Shown here in pieces: positions 1 to 11,180 of a DNA stretch of 64,000 bases. Both the position numbers and the translations under genes were made by a program. A model generated the notes under the pieces. The model did no database searches. It had not been told where the DNA came from and was given only the letters and a program-made list of their open reading frames with translations. Origin of the DNA: Excoecaria cochinchinensis (lineage: Eukaryota; Streptophyta; Magnoliopsida; Malpighiales; Euphorbiaceae); NCBI GenBank assembly GCA_947683425.1, contig CANTUQ010000078.1:3846001-3910000 (forward strand), written 5' to 3'. Position 1 is the stretch's first letter. Every line of letters begins with the position of its first letter.

Positions 1-712
1 CTATTATTATTTTGTATCACTTTTTGCATTTTACTTTTTCTAGCTCATTCCTTATCCCAATTTTTGAAGCCTTTTCTCTTATTCTGGTTAGAACTCATTC
101 TACTAGAATGGGACCGTGCCATATGCACTTCAGTAGTGATCTTAATCACTGCTAGACAATACTATCTATATCAGTTAGTTATATCTTCATATGCTCTTAA
201 ATTTTAGGTAAGAAATGGAAAACAGCTAGGACCTGCTACTCATCAATCAACTTATGACCAGCCACACTAAGTTTGCTTATCATATTTTCCATCTCTTTTA
301 GATGTTTTTGCATCAGATGATCAAACTTCTTATGATAAGTATCAAATTTGATTATTAATTATCGAAGCTTAGTTAGATACACACCTCCGAATTTCTCCCA
401 CAAAGCGATCCACAGATCCATTGTATTTTGATGCTTGCAAAACTGCTTAGTGATATCATCATCCATTGCACTTAACAAAATGATTTAAGCAATGAAATTT
501 TTATTTTTCCATGCCATATAGGCATCTCGGTCCTGCCTATGTTGGGCCATTGTGCCATCCTTAGGTTAAACCATAACTAAACTTAAAATTTCTAGAACCT
601 CTTACTTTTTAAGCACATACTGGATCTTTATTCTCTGAATTTCGTAATTTTTACAGTTTAGCTTCAAATCTTTATTCAGTTTGGTGATAATTGATTTGGA
701 AGAACTAGCCAT
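1..712 (-). pseudogene. copia gag remnant (copy A)
   Basis: On the minus strand an ATG at 712-710 opens a gag-like reading that starts MASSSKSIITKL and soon contains the segment KIQYVLKK, then stops. The downstream DNA still aligns with the gag of copy B (13148-13990), including the region around the word for 'dlwiaLw/q' near 380-440. It is the copia-type Gag (capsid, UBN2-like) of a dead element. The early stop, about 36 codons in, and further breaks mean no protein is expected. It continues beyond the left edge. Confidence 0.7.
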
Positions 713-1678
713 TTGGATCCTCTAATCTCTATTGGAATAAATTTGCACATTAGGATTAGGCAATACATACTATTTACTATGCATCCAAAATAATAATCTA
801 GTAAAGTTTTCTATCAGGCTCAAATTCGAAAAGGCTACCTATAGTATCCAATCACCCTCTAAGTCCTAATATCTAACTTTATAGGTTAAAATTTTATGCA
901 TAGTAAATATGAATTATTAGATATTAAACTCTCAACTTAAGATGGGAATTAAATTGGTATGATTTATTAAGTCTCAACTTAATAATCATGCAATCATAAA
1001 TTATTATAAGGTAACTAACAATTAAATAAACACATTTATCATAAAGTTAAAAGCCATTAAGTATATAATAAATGCTATTCAAACATTAAAAGAACCCAAT
1101 AATTCAATGTTAAGACACTAATGTCTGAAATAGGAACCATAAATCCTATCTAAAAAAAACAGTAACTAAAATTGACACTTATGTTAACTATGTTAAAAGT
1201 CTAGATTTTCTACAAAATCTTTCTTGGTATAGGGATTGTTTCTTTGACCATATTCTCCAACTCATTAGGCAACTCATTAGTTCGTTGATGAAGCCATGGA
1301 TGATGCATTATATGTCCACTCCTCAATACCATCATAGACTTAATGTTGCTCCTCAACACTTCCCTCCTGGCAACCCTTAACTAAAATCAAATTATAGATT
1401 TTCTATAAAATCTATCTCTTGTGAACTAGCTACCTTTCATTAAATTCATTAGCTCTTAATGGTTTTCGAAGGAATCAATCATTACTTTCAAAAAGACTCT
1501 ATCTTCCCTCCCTATATTCAAACCACCAATCCAAATACACTATTACATTTGTTCTTGCATATGTACTATATGATGCACCATTAGATCAATATCATCAGCA
1601 TAAATCCTCCTTTGCATTTTTATGTTACTTACTTCTTGCACTCGTTCATTTCTCAAAATAACTCTATGCAGAGTTTTA
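713..1678 (-). other. copia copy A 5' untranslated region, distal part
   Basis: No gene is visible. This stretch is the inverse of 12165-13147 in copy B, with recognisable matches at 720-900 and 1200-1420. It is therefore transposon leader sequence interrupted at 1679 by the LTR element and resuming at 4450. Confidence 0.65.
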
Positions 1679-1683
1679 GAAAG
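1679..1683. repeat. target site duplication GAAAG (left)
   Basis: GAAAG directly before the LTR start TGTAGACACC; its partner is at 4445-4449. Confidence 0.85.
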
Positions 1684-1904
1684 TGTAGACACCGGGTCCT
1701 GAGATAGCCCAGACCAAGGTTATCCAATAATGAAAATGATGCTTGTTCACGCGTAAAATGTTTAAAAGTGATGATTTCCTTGTCGAAACCTTTTTTTTAA
1801 AATATTATTATTTTTTGGGTTTTTTGGGGTTTTCGGTGAACTGTCGCGGCGCGAACTGCGCGGCACGCGAGGCAGCTCCTGTAAACCCCAAAACTGGGGG
1901 CAAC

Positions 1905-4444
1905 TATAGACACCGGGTCTTGAGGTAGCCTAGACCAAGGTTACCCAATTATGAAAATGATGCTTGTTCACGAGTAAAATGGTTAAAAGTGATGATTTCC
2001 ATGTCGAAACCTTTTTTTTTTTAAAAATATTATTATTATTTGGGTTTTTGGTGACCTGTCACCGCGCGAACTACGCGGCGTGCGAGGCGGCTCCTGCTGG
2101 CAGCATGCGCCTGTGGGCGGCACCCGCTAGCTGCAGCACCTGCGCGTGAGGCGCGATGCCTGCGCGCAGCGTGCGGCCGCGATAAGGCATGCGGCCTCCC
2201 GCGCAGGGGGCGCATGCCGCAGGCAGCATGTGGCCTCCCACGCAGGGGGCGCATGCCGTGCAGGCAGCATGCGACCTCCCGCGCAAGTGCGGCATGCAGC
2301 CCTCCGCACAGGGGGCACATGCGACGTGGGCGGCATGCGGCCTCCCGCAGGGGGCGCATGTTGCGCGTCGCCATCTTTGCCAGCACACCATTTTTTCTAT
2401 TTTCTTAGGTCTTTTGGTTTGAAATTTAACTCGCTTTCCGATTTTAAAGGGGATAAAATCTGATTTTAAAGGGTAATTAAGGGTTTTTAGCCGGAAAGCT
2501 CTTTTGAGAAACCTAATTTCTCAGGAGGATATAAAAAGACAAGTTAGAGAAAAAAAGGGGAAGGAGGTTAGAACGACAAAGAACAAAAAGATTCTGAGAA
2601 AGATACTTCTCAGAGCAAAAGGAATTAATCCTAAAATTATTCTTGAACCCAGGAAATTAATTCTTGAGGTTTGAGTTTCAATTTTCATTCATCTGTTTTC
2701 TTCAAAAGTTAAGCTTTAATCGAAGCTTTCTCATTGTCTGTTTTCAAGCAATTCGACGAAGAAATCATCATCTTCTTATTTTGCAGCCGAAATCAAAAGT
2801 CATATCTCTGAGGGTAAATACCTGGGTTAAATCAGTTCTTTCTTTTTCTTTCTTATTTTGCGTCTCCAGTTGGCTTCCTCCATTGTATATACTCTATATA
2901 TTTGTGGTTGTTTGTTATATTTGACATAAACTTAATTTTGATTATCATCTACTGCCTATTGCCATGGTATTATTAATATATTTGTTGTTGTATATTGTTA
3001 GGTTGTTATTTGTTGTGATTAATCTGCTTGCTTACTGTTTATTACTATCAATCTGTTGTTTGGTTGTTTATTATTAATCCGTATACTGTTATTGTCGTTA
3101 ATCTGTTGTTTATTTATTAACGTGTTGTTGTCGTTGTAATATTTAAGTTATTTTGTGGTTTGTTATGATTAATATCATTTAGATTAACTTACATCAATAT
3201 GCCAGCATGATGCATGAAATATAGGATTAACCCGTAAAATATTTAATTCTAACTTTATCTTTATTTGATTTCGCACATAGTTATTAATTTGTTTTATTAA
3301 TTTCTAGTTTTTATCCAATTTATTCCTCTATGCAAATATTAATATTGTTCTTGTTTATCATATTTGTTTATGTTTAATTAATATAATTGATTGTTTATAT
3401 TTAATTAATTTGATTGATTGTTTGTATTATTTAGTTGGTTGTCTAGTTATATTTTACTTTATTAATTTAATCTAATTTGCTAACATTCTTCTTTATTTTT
3501 TTTATGGCCTACAAAATTTATTTATTTTCACCTTGAGTAATATTTCTACGCGAGTTGGAGGATCAAGGAACTAAAGACCTTCAGAATTTGGATTTGCATT
3601 TCTAATTGTTGGATTTCCTTTATTATATTATTTTATGTTGTGTGTAAAATGTATTTCACATTCGCTTATATTATAAAAATTCATGCTTTTCTATGATAAT
3701 TAATTAGGACTTTCATTAACAAAATGGACCAATGTCCTATTTTGACCAATAAAATATCATTTTCAAAAGGATAGTTAATTTTCATAAAATGGGATCACTC
3801 ATCCTGGTTTTTTCAATATCTACCCAAAAATAGTTCTTCAATTTTTTGAGTTAATAAAAGGGAACCAATATTCCTAAACACTAATAAATGTCCCGATTTG
3901 TGCAAGATGTATTTTATTTTATTCATTCTTTTTGTATAGCATTTATTTATTTATTCATTTTGGGCCCATGTAATTAATTTTTGGGCAATTTTATTCTTTT
4001 ATTTATTTATGTTTTCTTTATTTTGGGGATTGTTCTGTCCCATTTTTTTCACATGTAATTTATTTACCACTTTCTTTATTGCTTTCCAATATGATTGAAA
4101 TGTGCTTTAAATTTATTGCATGATCGCGTGGAATGAGAGATGAAATTTTGATTTTTTAAAAACTCATTTATAAACTTAACTTAAGACATTAATAGGAGTG
4201 AAGTTCCGAACACCTTCTCTAGTTTAAGACCCCCGAGGTTAGATGATTTTTCCCAATTTCTTGTAAATTGGATGGCGACTCCAAGATACCTCAGAGGTGC
4301 CTAAAGGTTTCATGAGATTAGATGAACTTCCCAATATTCTATTGGTTAAGGAATTCCAAAATATCTCATGTTACCCAAAATCTAGACGCTAATCCTTCTC
4401 GGACCCTCAAAGGGGGCCAGGGGATCCGGGCCGCACGCGTCACA
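1905..4444 (+). repeat. 3' LTR of the Tat/Ogre-like element
   Basis: About 2540 bp. It starts TATAGACACCGGGTC (TG changed to TA) and ends CGCGTCACA. Its first 200 bp repeat 1684-1881 with many single-base differences. A GC-rich block lies 190-460 bp from the start, followed by very AT-rich DNA from 2900 to 4200. The last 200 bp resemble the reverse complement of 60641-60830, including TGGCGACTCC. Confidence 0.75.
2096..2365 (+). repeat. GC-rich degenerate tandem repeat inside the LTR
   Basis: Words such as GCATGCGGCCTCCCGC and AGGGGGCGCATGCCG recur roughly every 40 bp from about 2187 to 2360. Several overlapping long ORFs occur here in four frames only because GC-rich repeats lack stop codons; none is credible as a gene. 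Confidence 0.75.
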
Positions 4445-4449
4445 GAAAG
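4445..4449. repeat. target site duplication GAAAG (right)
   Basis: GAAAG directly after the LTR end GCGTCACA; identical to 1679-1683. Confidence 0.85.
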
Positions 4450-5202
4450 AATAGGTGTCCTTATCATTAATTCCATTTTTGCAACATATTATAGAAAATT
4501 AAGGGGTTAATACACTCATGTATGAACACATATGATTGAAACACATTTCAATCAATAAGTAAGGACAAAACCTTATAAAACTATTTTTAAAATATTTAAA
4601 AAAATTATTCGAAGGTAGAAAATACATTTTCTAAAATATTTTTAAATTTTTTATTTTGGAAAAATAAAAACTTGTTTTTTGGTCATAAAAAATATTAAAA
4701 ATCACAAAAAAGAATCAAAAAAATTAAGAAAAATTTATTTATAAAAAATCAGAGCTAATTTGATGGTCAGAGGCATCCTCACATGTCGGTGAATCAATTT
4801 TTTTATTTTATTTGTTTGCTACTTGGCAAAACCTTATTGGACCATGTGTCACCATGTCAGATCTCTGTTGTGACACATGGCAAGTTCTGGTTGGTCCATT
4901 TGGTGCCCACGTGTCATCCAGTTGGTTTGTCATTGCCACGTGGCACAACTACTGTCATCCACATGTCATCATCCTATTCGACCACTTGTCAATAATGGCA
5001 CATCTTTTTGACATGTGTCATCGCGCGTGTAGGCCACTACCAACTCGCACACGCCTTACATATGGTGGCGCATGTGCCTTCCACATATAAAAAAATTATT
5101 TAAGTTTTTATAGTGTTTCATGCAACCTATTTTATAAATCTACCATTTTACATATAAAAATTAGATCTATTTTAGCCACATGTTAGGACGCAAAATATGA
5201 AT
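4450..5202 (-). other. copia copy A 5' untranslated region, LTR-proximal part
   Basis: Inverse of 11390-12150 in copy B. It carries degenerate CACGTG/CCATGTGG words between 4840 and 5030, for example CCCACGTGTCATCC near 4906 and GCCACGTGGCAC near 4936. No gene is seen. Confidence 0.65.
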
Positions 5203-5213
5203 GCTCTGATACA
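5203..5213 (-). other. primer-binding site, copia copy A
   Basis: On the minus strand the LTR end CAACA is followed by TTTGTATCAGAGC, matching the usual plant copia initiator-Met tRNA site (TGGTATCAGAGC) apart from one or two bases. Confidence 0.7.
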
Positions 5214-5215
5214 AA

Positions 5216-5595
5216 TGTTGAAAAATCAAGCAAAATACAATAATTTATTTACCTCTTGTAGCATAAAAGCTTTGCGGAAGTGAAAATAAGGATATGGTTT
5301 TGCGTCACTAGCCAGGCTCTCATCCACTAGTGGGATAACAACTACTTTTCATAGTTTATGGTGATTTGGACTGTGAGACGGAGAATATTTTCTCTTGCTT
5401 TTTTTTTGCATGTTGAATATAATTTCTTATCATCTATTTATAACTCAAACTCTTTTAAAATATGATCAGATAATTCTATTCAGATAAAAATACTTATATC
5501 TTGATTCGATTATTCAAATTCAATTATTATCTAAATCATATTTGATATGAAATTCTATACATATCTAGATTTATTGGAGCATTCAAACTATATCA
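5216..5595 (-). repeat. 5' LTR of copia copy A
   Basis: On the minus strand it starts TGATATAG at 5595, ends CAACA at 5216, and has a TATA box (TATAAATA) at 5442-5435. The start resembles that of the copy B LTR (TGATAGAG, both followed by GATATG). Length about 380 bp. The outer boundary is inferred from that similarity because no duplication was found. Confidence 0.6.
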
Positions 5596-6235
5596 CTTAC
5601 CAAAATATTCTTTATTCTTGATATAATTAATAAAACTACATCTAGAAGGATTAAAAAAAAAAATACACCAATACATGTGGTAGTGGTTTTTATATGGTAA
5701 AGCATTATTAATTGATAATTTAAAATAAATGAATTTTTTTATATATTTTTACTCAATAATGATATTTTCTCTAACATATTTATTTTATATATGTTACCAT
5801 TTTTCTTTAGTTTATTGCAAAATTATTATTAGTTTCACAAAAAAATTACAAATTTTTAATTTTAAGGGTTAACGTTATTTTAATTTTGCTATCTAACTTT
5901 TTGAAGTGGTAAAAAAATGTAACTATTTTTTATTTTTTTCCCTTAAATTTTTAAAATAGGGAAATTTTTCGTATATAATTACATATTCTTTCTATTTTAG
6001 AAAGTATAAGAAAAAAAAATTATGGTGGTATTTCTTAACTATTTTGAGAAATTTATGGCATAAATAACCTTAATCCTATTTTAAATAATTATTTATACAA
6101 TTAAATTCATCAAAGTGATGTTATAAATCTTTATTAACATGATTATTTTTATTTTGAATTAATTGAACTCTAGATATACAAGTATATTTTTAAGAAATAC
6201 TTAAAAAAATATATCCAAAATCTAATTAAATATTA
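5596..6235. other. AT-rich spacer between the two copia 5' LTRs
   Basis: Very AT-rich with long A and T runs. No gene, RNA or clear repeat is recognised. It is the short stretch on which the two divergent copia elements abut. Confidence 0.4.
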
Positions 6236-6725
6236 TGATAGAGTCTAAATACGCACATGACTCTCGATATGAAAAAAAAATTCATATTAATATAAAAATT
6301 GTCTAGATATGGAAGTGATCCATATCAAAAAGGAAATGATGCTGATATGGAAATGATTCCATATCAATTTCTTTAATTGGGGAATATTCATTATTTGAAA
6401 AAAAAAAAAAGTAACTTCCCTTTTATCACTTATTTCCTTTAATGTATTAGTTTCTTATTTTAGAGCAGGAGGCTCTATAAATAGGCCAAGAAAAAATATG
6501 AAAAGCATGAAAAGGAAATTATCGTACTGAAACTATGCAAAAATTTTCTCTCTCCCTATTTTATCTCTAAAAGGGTTTTTAGACCATGAGTGTTATTACC
6601 CCTCATCCGTTGCTCATTGATAAAACCGCTACCAGTAACACGAAATGAGGTCCTTTGCTTCTGCTAATTCAAAGTTTTTCTAAGCTTCGAGAGGTAATAT
6701 TTAGTATATTATGATATATCTAACA
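6236..6725 (+). repeat. 5' LTR of copia copy B
   Basis: Starts TGATAGAG, ends CTAACA, and has a TATA box TATAAATA at 6476-6483. It resembles the copy A LTR in ends and layout. About 490 bp. Confidence 0.6.
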
Positions 6726-6726
6726 T

Positions 6727-6738
6727 TGGCATCATAAC
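6727..6738 (+). other. degenerate primer-binding site, copia copy B
   Basis: TGGCATCATAAC immediately after the LTR end resembles the initiator-Met tRNA site TGGTATCAGAGC with several changes. Confidence 0.55.
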
Positions 6739-6769
6739 CTTTGTTTTTGCGTTCTGCACTACAAGAAAA

Positions 6770-7290
6770 TTTGAAAATAGCAATGAAAATTAGCAACCGA
6801 ATTTATTGATTTTCCGTTGCTAATCGAAAATAGCAACGGAAAAAAAGGTTGCAAATTTGGCAGTGGGTAATTTTTAGCAACCGAATTCATTTCCGTTGCT
6901 AAATTTAGCAACGGAACTAGAATTCCATTGCTAAATTTAGCAACGAAAACCTTATTCCGTTGCTAAATTTAACCAACATTCGTTTTGGTGAATTGGTCAA
7001 TATTAGCAACGGAAAACATTTTCCGTTGCTATAAATAGCAACGGAACAAATATTCCGTTGCTAAATATAGCAACAGAACTCGTTTCCGTTGCTAAATATT
7101 GTGTCTATAGTAACCGCCTTGGAGAAGTTTAGCAACGGAAAAAGTATTCCGTTGCTATTTTTAGCAACATAATACTTTTTCCGTTGCTAAAAATAGCAAC
7201 GGAAATTCTTATCCGTTGCTAAATATAGCAACAGAATAATGTTTCCGTTGCTAAATATAGCAACGGATTTCGGATTCCGTTGCTATTTTT
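6770..7290. repeat. left subterminal hairpin repeats of the CACTA element
   Basis: More than a dozen copies of AGCAACGGAA and its complement TTCCGTTGCT alternate, forming 10-11 bp arms with short loops, for example around 7008-7050 and 7180-7280. Confidence 0.85.
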
Positions 7291-7554
7291 AATTTTTATA
7301 AAATTTTTTGTTCATAAATAAATATCATTCAAATCCTGGAAAAATATGCTTATTGATAATATAATATAAAAATTATAATGCACAATAATTAAAATCCTAA
7401 AAATATATTATATAATTATTAAATAAAAATTCATTAAAACTATCACAAAATAACATAAATTCAGTATAAATAACATTGTAAAGTAAAAATCCATGTAAAC
7501 TATCACAAAAACAACATAAATTCAGTTTAAATAACGAAAAATTACAAATTTATG

Positions 7555-7680
7555 CTATATAGGTGGAGATAAAGGAGGACGATCTGGCTGCTGAGCACCT
7601 TTGGTTTCCAAATCTTCTATTCGATTCTTTAACTGGGTTACAGTATCCATCAACAAAACGAGTGTGGTGTCTAACTGCAT
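7555..7680 (-). pseudogene. coiled-coil ORF tail, possibly CACTA transposase C-terminus
   Basis: The minus strand reads 41 codons ending in a stop at 7557-7555. It contains LLMDTVTQLKNRIEDLETK, a short heptad coiled coil, followed by a proline-rich tail. Plant Ptta/En/Spm transposases often end in such a coiled coil, and its place inside a CACTA element fits, but the match is too short to be sure. It could instead be captured host sequence. Confidence 0.4.
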
Positions 7681-9631
7681 GCCACGAGTGAAATTAAATT
7701 AATTGGGTTTTATGGGACAGATTTTCCAATCACTATCATAAAGTGTTTGGTGAATGAGCAATATCAATTTCTTTTTCTATTTGATTAGAGCTTAAATTTG
7801 CCCCTCAATTAGGTGTAATAGCTCAAATATATATCCCACTCTATGATTATTATTATAATGATATAAAATTATCTGATATATAGTATGGTAATAATCTTTA
7901 ACTATAAATTATACTGCTCTAGAAAATGAAATTTCATTGGTTAATTGATTGGTAAATTTTGTGCCTAAGTTTATCATAAATTAATTAATGTAATGCATTT
8001 AAAATTGAGTGTGTACGTATCTTATAATAGTTTGTTGCTCTTTTATTCAAATTCATTGTTAAATCATTTAATTACAAGTGAAACGTTAATTATTGGCTAC
8101 TTAAGCTTTCAACTAAAGAATCTACCTTAGTCCTTAATTGCCTACCAAAGGATAACTACTAACTCCATGTCCAATAGCAACCAATTTACTGCAATAGACA
8201 TAATCTCTTTTATCAGTAAATAATTAAAGAGCTAAAATACAGTGTTAAAATTTGTTAGTAACAACATGACCTAGCCAGATGACGATTCCAATTCTATGCT
8301 TTTACATGACAAACAATAAAAGGACCAATAATATGCAGCTGGAAACAATGCACAAACATATCTTTCCACTACTAAATGCACGGTCAGTGACTGATCAAAG
8401 CCTTTCAAGATTCCCTGATTTAGAAAGCCATTAACAATAAATACAATAACATAAAAGATATAAATCAATGTAGCAAATTAAATATTAGTCATGTAAATGA
8501 ATAGGGCAGATCAACGCATACCACTATATTGCGGCCATCATTGGTGATAACTGAAATAGTTTCTGCACATAAAATAAATTCAAGAGACATTAAATGCCAA
8601 AACTTAATTGACGTGAAACTAAATCATACATCTTTTTGTTCATTTCTTATCATGCCACCCCAGATTCTTCAACAAATTCCTACTATATGTTTTACATTTT
8701 AGCATTCTAAGAATAAGCAATATATATTAAGTTGCAGTGCCTATGTCAAATATGAAAGCAGTTATAAAATCTTCTATAACAGCAGCTAATTTGTGACTTT
8801 GTATACAACAAATGAAACAACAGGTTTTAGTTACAATTTGATATCAACGATTCTGGGAATTTATTTATAGTTATCATATTTTCATATCAGCAATTCTCAG
8901 AGTTCATCAAACTTAATAATATGAAATTTTGGGATACTGTAATTTGATAAGCAAAAATTAAAATAATATGAAATTTGCAATTAATCAGACATCTGGTTTG
9001 AATTACTTACAATTAATGGTGTTTAATCTGTCTTTGAGTCCGAAAAACTTTCTGAATGTTAAATCCAAAGGCAATTAACTACTCACGATTCTGAATGTTC
9101 AAAGAAAATGATCTGGAGATTGAAGATGGAAGACAAAAAAGAAGAACATGAAGCAACGTTGAGGATCAAAAAGCAGAACAGGAAGTAGCGTTAATCTCAA
9201 ATTTGTGAGAGGGAAGGAGTTTGCATTAATGGAAACTAATACTAAGGCAGAGACTAGTACAAGTTAAACTCCAAATTTCAAAATTAGGTTTTCCAAATCC
9301 TTAAGAAAATTGAAAAATAAAAAGAAAAAAAGAAAAACGAAAAATAAGTAAACTATACATACCTCGAATTTTCCTAGTCCAGATCACTATATCCTCCCTG
9401 ATGGCAAAGCAACAATAGTCAACTAATCAGTAAAGACCAAAGCAAAATCAACCTTATATACTTGAAAAATTACTAATGTATAACCATTAACTAAATCTCA
9501 ATAACTACCAACAGCATACGAGGGTTCAAGAAGCCAGTCTAAGCTAATCATTTTCCCCAATTACTCTTTGGATATATAAAGTATAAGTTTAAAGAACCAA
9601 AGATATATAAGGTAAAAAGAAGGAGACTTAC
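7681..9631. other. interior of the CACTA element, unassigned
   Basis: AT-rich DNA with no reading frame I can assign. If the PDI-like exon was captured with its introns, the segment directly below 9626 is probably captured intron, but I cannot show it. Confidence 0.35.
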
Positions 9632-9813
9632 GCAGTGAATCCACCGGTATAGACCATAGAGCTTCCATTGACCAAAAGAAGCAGAGTAGGAAACCCTTTA
9701 ACGTCAAGCATTGAAGCCGCTTTTGGATGTCTTTCAGCATCAAGTTTAGCCATCAATACAATACTCTCTAACTCCTTAAGCATATTAGCAGCCTCAGCGA
9801 ACTGAAGCAGCAA
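9632..9813 (-). pseudogene. captured protein disulfide isomerase-like exon (PDIL1-5/1-6 type)
   Basis: The minus-strand reading contains LLQFAEAANMLKELES, LMAKLDAERHPKAASML and GFPTLLLLVNGSSMVYTGGF, the second half of a thioredoxin fold. This matches the family's conserved 'AKLDAERYPK ... KGFPTLLLFVNG ... YTGGF' pattern as I know it from plant PDI-like proteins. The exon ends at a good donor, GTAAGT, at 9631-9626, so the capture was of genomic DNA with its splice site. The upstream CxxC active-site exon is not seen. Being one exon inside a transposon, it is a gene fragment, unlikely to make an enzyme. Confidence 0.65.
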
Positions 9814-10197
9814 TTGAAGGGGTCAGAGGGACGGCGAGGGCCTAAACAGAGAGGGAAATAGAGATCTAGAGCTGACCTGGCCACCGACAAATTCCAGCGA
9901 CAATGGGTTATTTTTGGCTGATTGCAGAAGTGGGTAGGAAGAATTGTGGATAACGAGAGAGAGATAGAGGCAGTAGCAAATGGCGGCTGTGAAGGAACAA
10001 TGGCGAGCTCGTGAGTTTGCTGCTGATTCTGTTCATCAACGACGGATTCTTGGGTTTGTGGGGTTTGGCGAGTGGAATAAAGCTTGTGGGGGGTAATAAA
10101 GCTCGCCCGCTGGGCATTTGAAGGGAGAGGGACAGAAAGACGGAGAGGGCGAGGCAGAGGGAGAATTAACGGGGAGTATTTATAACTAGGCCTGGAC
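9814..10197 (-). other. possible captured 5' gene region inside the CACTA element
   Basis: This is the only GC-balanced block in the element. The minus strand has overlapping open frames rich in Ser, Pro and Leu (for example 10117-9908). It may be the first exon or promoter of a captured gene lying upstream of the PDI-like exon; I do not recognise the product. Confidence 0.3.
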
Positions 10198-11015
10198 AAA
10201 TAGCAACGGAATGCATTTTTCGTTGCTAAATAGCAACGGAAAATACATTTTGTCGCTAAATAGCAACACAATAATTTTTCCGTTGCTATTTTACAACTCG
10301 ATTTTTTCAGCTAAATACTTAAAAATTGATAGCAACGGAATCTAATTTCCGTTGTTAAATAACAACGGAAAACACATTCCGTTGCTAAATAGCAACGGAA
10401 TAAATTTTCCATTGCTATTTTAGAACTCGATTTTTTTAGTCTGAATATTTAAAAATTGATAGCAACAAAATCTAATTTCCGTTGTATTATATATTCCGTT
10501 GCTATTTTAGAACTCGATTTTTTCAGCCTGAATATTTAGAAATTGATAGCAATGGAAAATACATTCCGTTTCTATTTTAGAACCCGATTTTTTCAGCCTG
10601 AATATTTAGAAATTGATAGCAACAGAATCTAATTTTCGTTGCTAAATAGCAACGAAAAATAGATTCCATTGCTAAATAGCCACAGAATTCTTTATCCGTT
10701 GCTAAATTAGCAACGGAAATAATATTCCGTTGCTATTTTTTATTCCAAAATTTCCCCCCTATGTGTTGGTGCATTATATAGCAACGGAAAATATATTCCG
10801 TTGCTAAATTTCGTTACTAAATTTTGGCGCTAAAAATTCCCTTCACTTTTAGCGACAGAATATCACCAAATATATTTCCGTTGCTAAATTTTCAAAATTC
10901 AACCAATTTTAGCAACGGAAACTAATTTCCGTTGCTATTTAGCAACAAAAATAAGTTTCAGTTGCTAATTTAGCAACGGAATTAATTCCATTGCTATTTT
11001 TTTGTTGCTATTTTC
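10198..11015. repeat. right subterminal hairpin repeats of the CACTA element
   Basis: The same AGCAACGG / CCGTTGCT words alternate from 10198 to the right end, mixed with a larger repeat, GAACTCGATTTTTTCAG followed by GAATATTTA, seen near 10290-10340, 10420-10460, 10510-10550 and 10580-10620. Confidence 0.8.
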
Positions 11016-11055
11016 ACATTTTCTTGTAGTGCTGGCATGTGTTTTTTATTAAATC

Positions 11056-11180
<125 letters not shown>

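Larger units (their letters stand above)
1684..4444 (+). mobile_element. Tat/Ogre-like LTR element reduced to a fused LTR remnant
   Basis: The unit begins TGTAGACACC and ends GCGTCACA, and is flanked by the 5-bp duplication GAAAG (1679-1683 and 4445-4449). Copy B of the surrounding copia keeps the unoccupied site, CTTTC at 12147-12151, confirming the insertion. It is not a simple solo LTR: 1684 to about 1881 is the start of one LTR, followed by a polypurine-like AAAACTGGGGGCAAC (1890-1904), then a complete LTR starting TATAGACACC at 1905. So most of the 5' LTR and the whole internal region appear deleted, leaving the 3' LTR. The same family occurs at 60641-63278. The Tat/Ogre label rests on the termini only. 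Confidence 0.8.
1..5595 (-). mobile_element. Ty1/copia retrotransposon copy A (5' part, runs off left edge)
   Basis: A minus-strand copia element is cut by the left window edge. Reading leftwards it has a 5' LTR (5595 to 5216), a primer-binding site (5213 to 5203), a long 5' untranslated region and a broken gag (712 to 1). It is a diverged copy of copy B, which lies on the plus strand in the same order from 6236. The shared untranslated region includes the phrases around 4500-4600 and 1200-1350, matched inverted at 11990-12120 and 12400-12620. A Tat/Ogre-like LTR element (1684-4444) sits inside it. Boundaries come from LTR end comparison and the PBS; the family is not named. Confidence 0.8.
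6757..11031. mobile_element. CACTA (En/Spm) transposon carrying host exon sequence
   Basis: The ends are perfect inverted CACTACAAGAAAAT, extending with few changes into GAAAATAGCAA. They are flanked by the 3-bp duplication CTG (6754-6756 and 11032-11034). Both features define the CACTA superfamily. Length 4275 bp. Dense subterminal inverted repeats of AGCAACGGAA...TTCCGTTGCT fill 6770-7290 and 10198-11015, the usual location of transposase-binding repeats. The interior holds a minus-strand ORF tail (7555-7680) and a protein-disulfide-isomerase-like exon (9632-9813, minus). It lacks a full transposase, so it must be non-autonomous. It lies 31 bp inside the copia leader. Confidence 0.9.

Noticed and set aside
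2036..2463. Several overlapping ORFs of 60-116 codons on both strands.
   Set aside because: They are readings of a GC-rich tandem repeat without stop codons inside an LTR; compositions such as Cys-Ala-Pro-Arg repeats have no gene features.
4271..4280. TGGCGACTCC as a primer-binding site for the Tat/Ogre-like element.
   Set aside because: The GAAAG duplication and the empty site in copy B place the LTR end at 4444, so this word lies inside the LTR.
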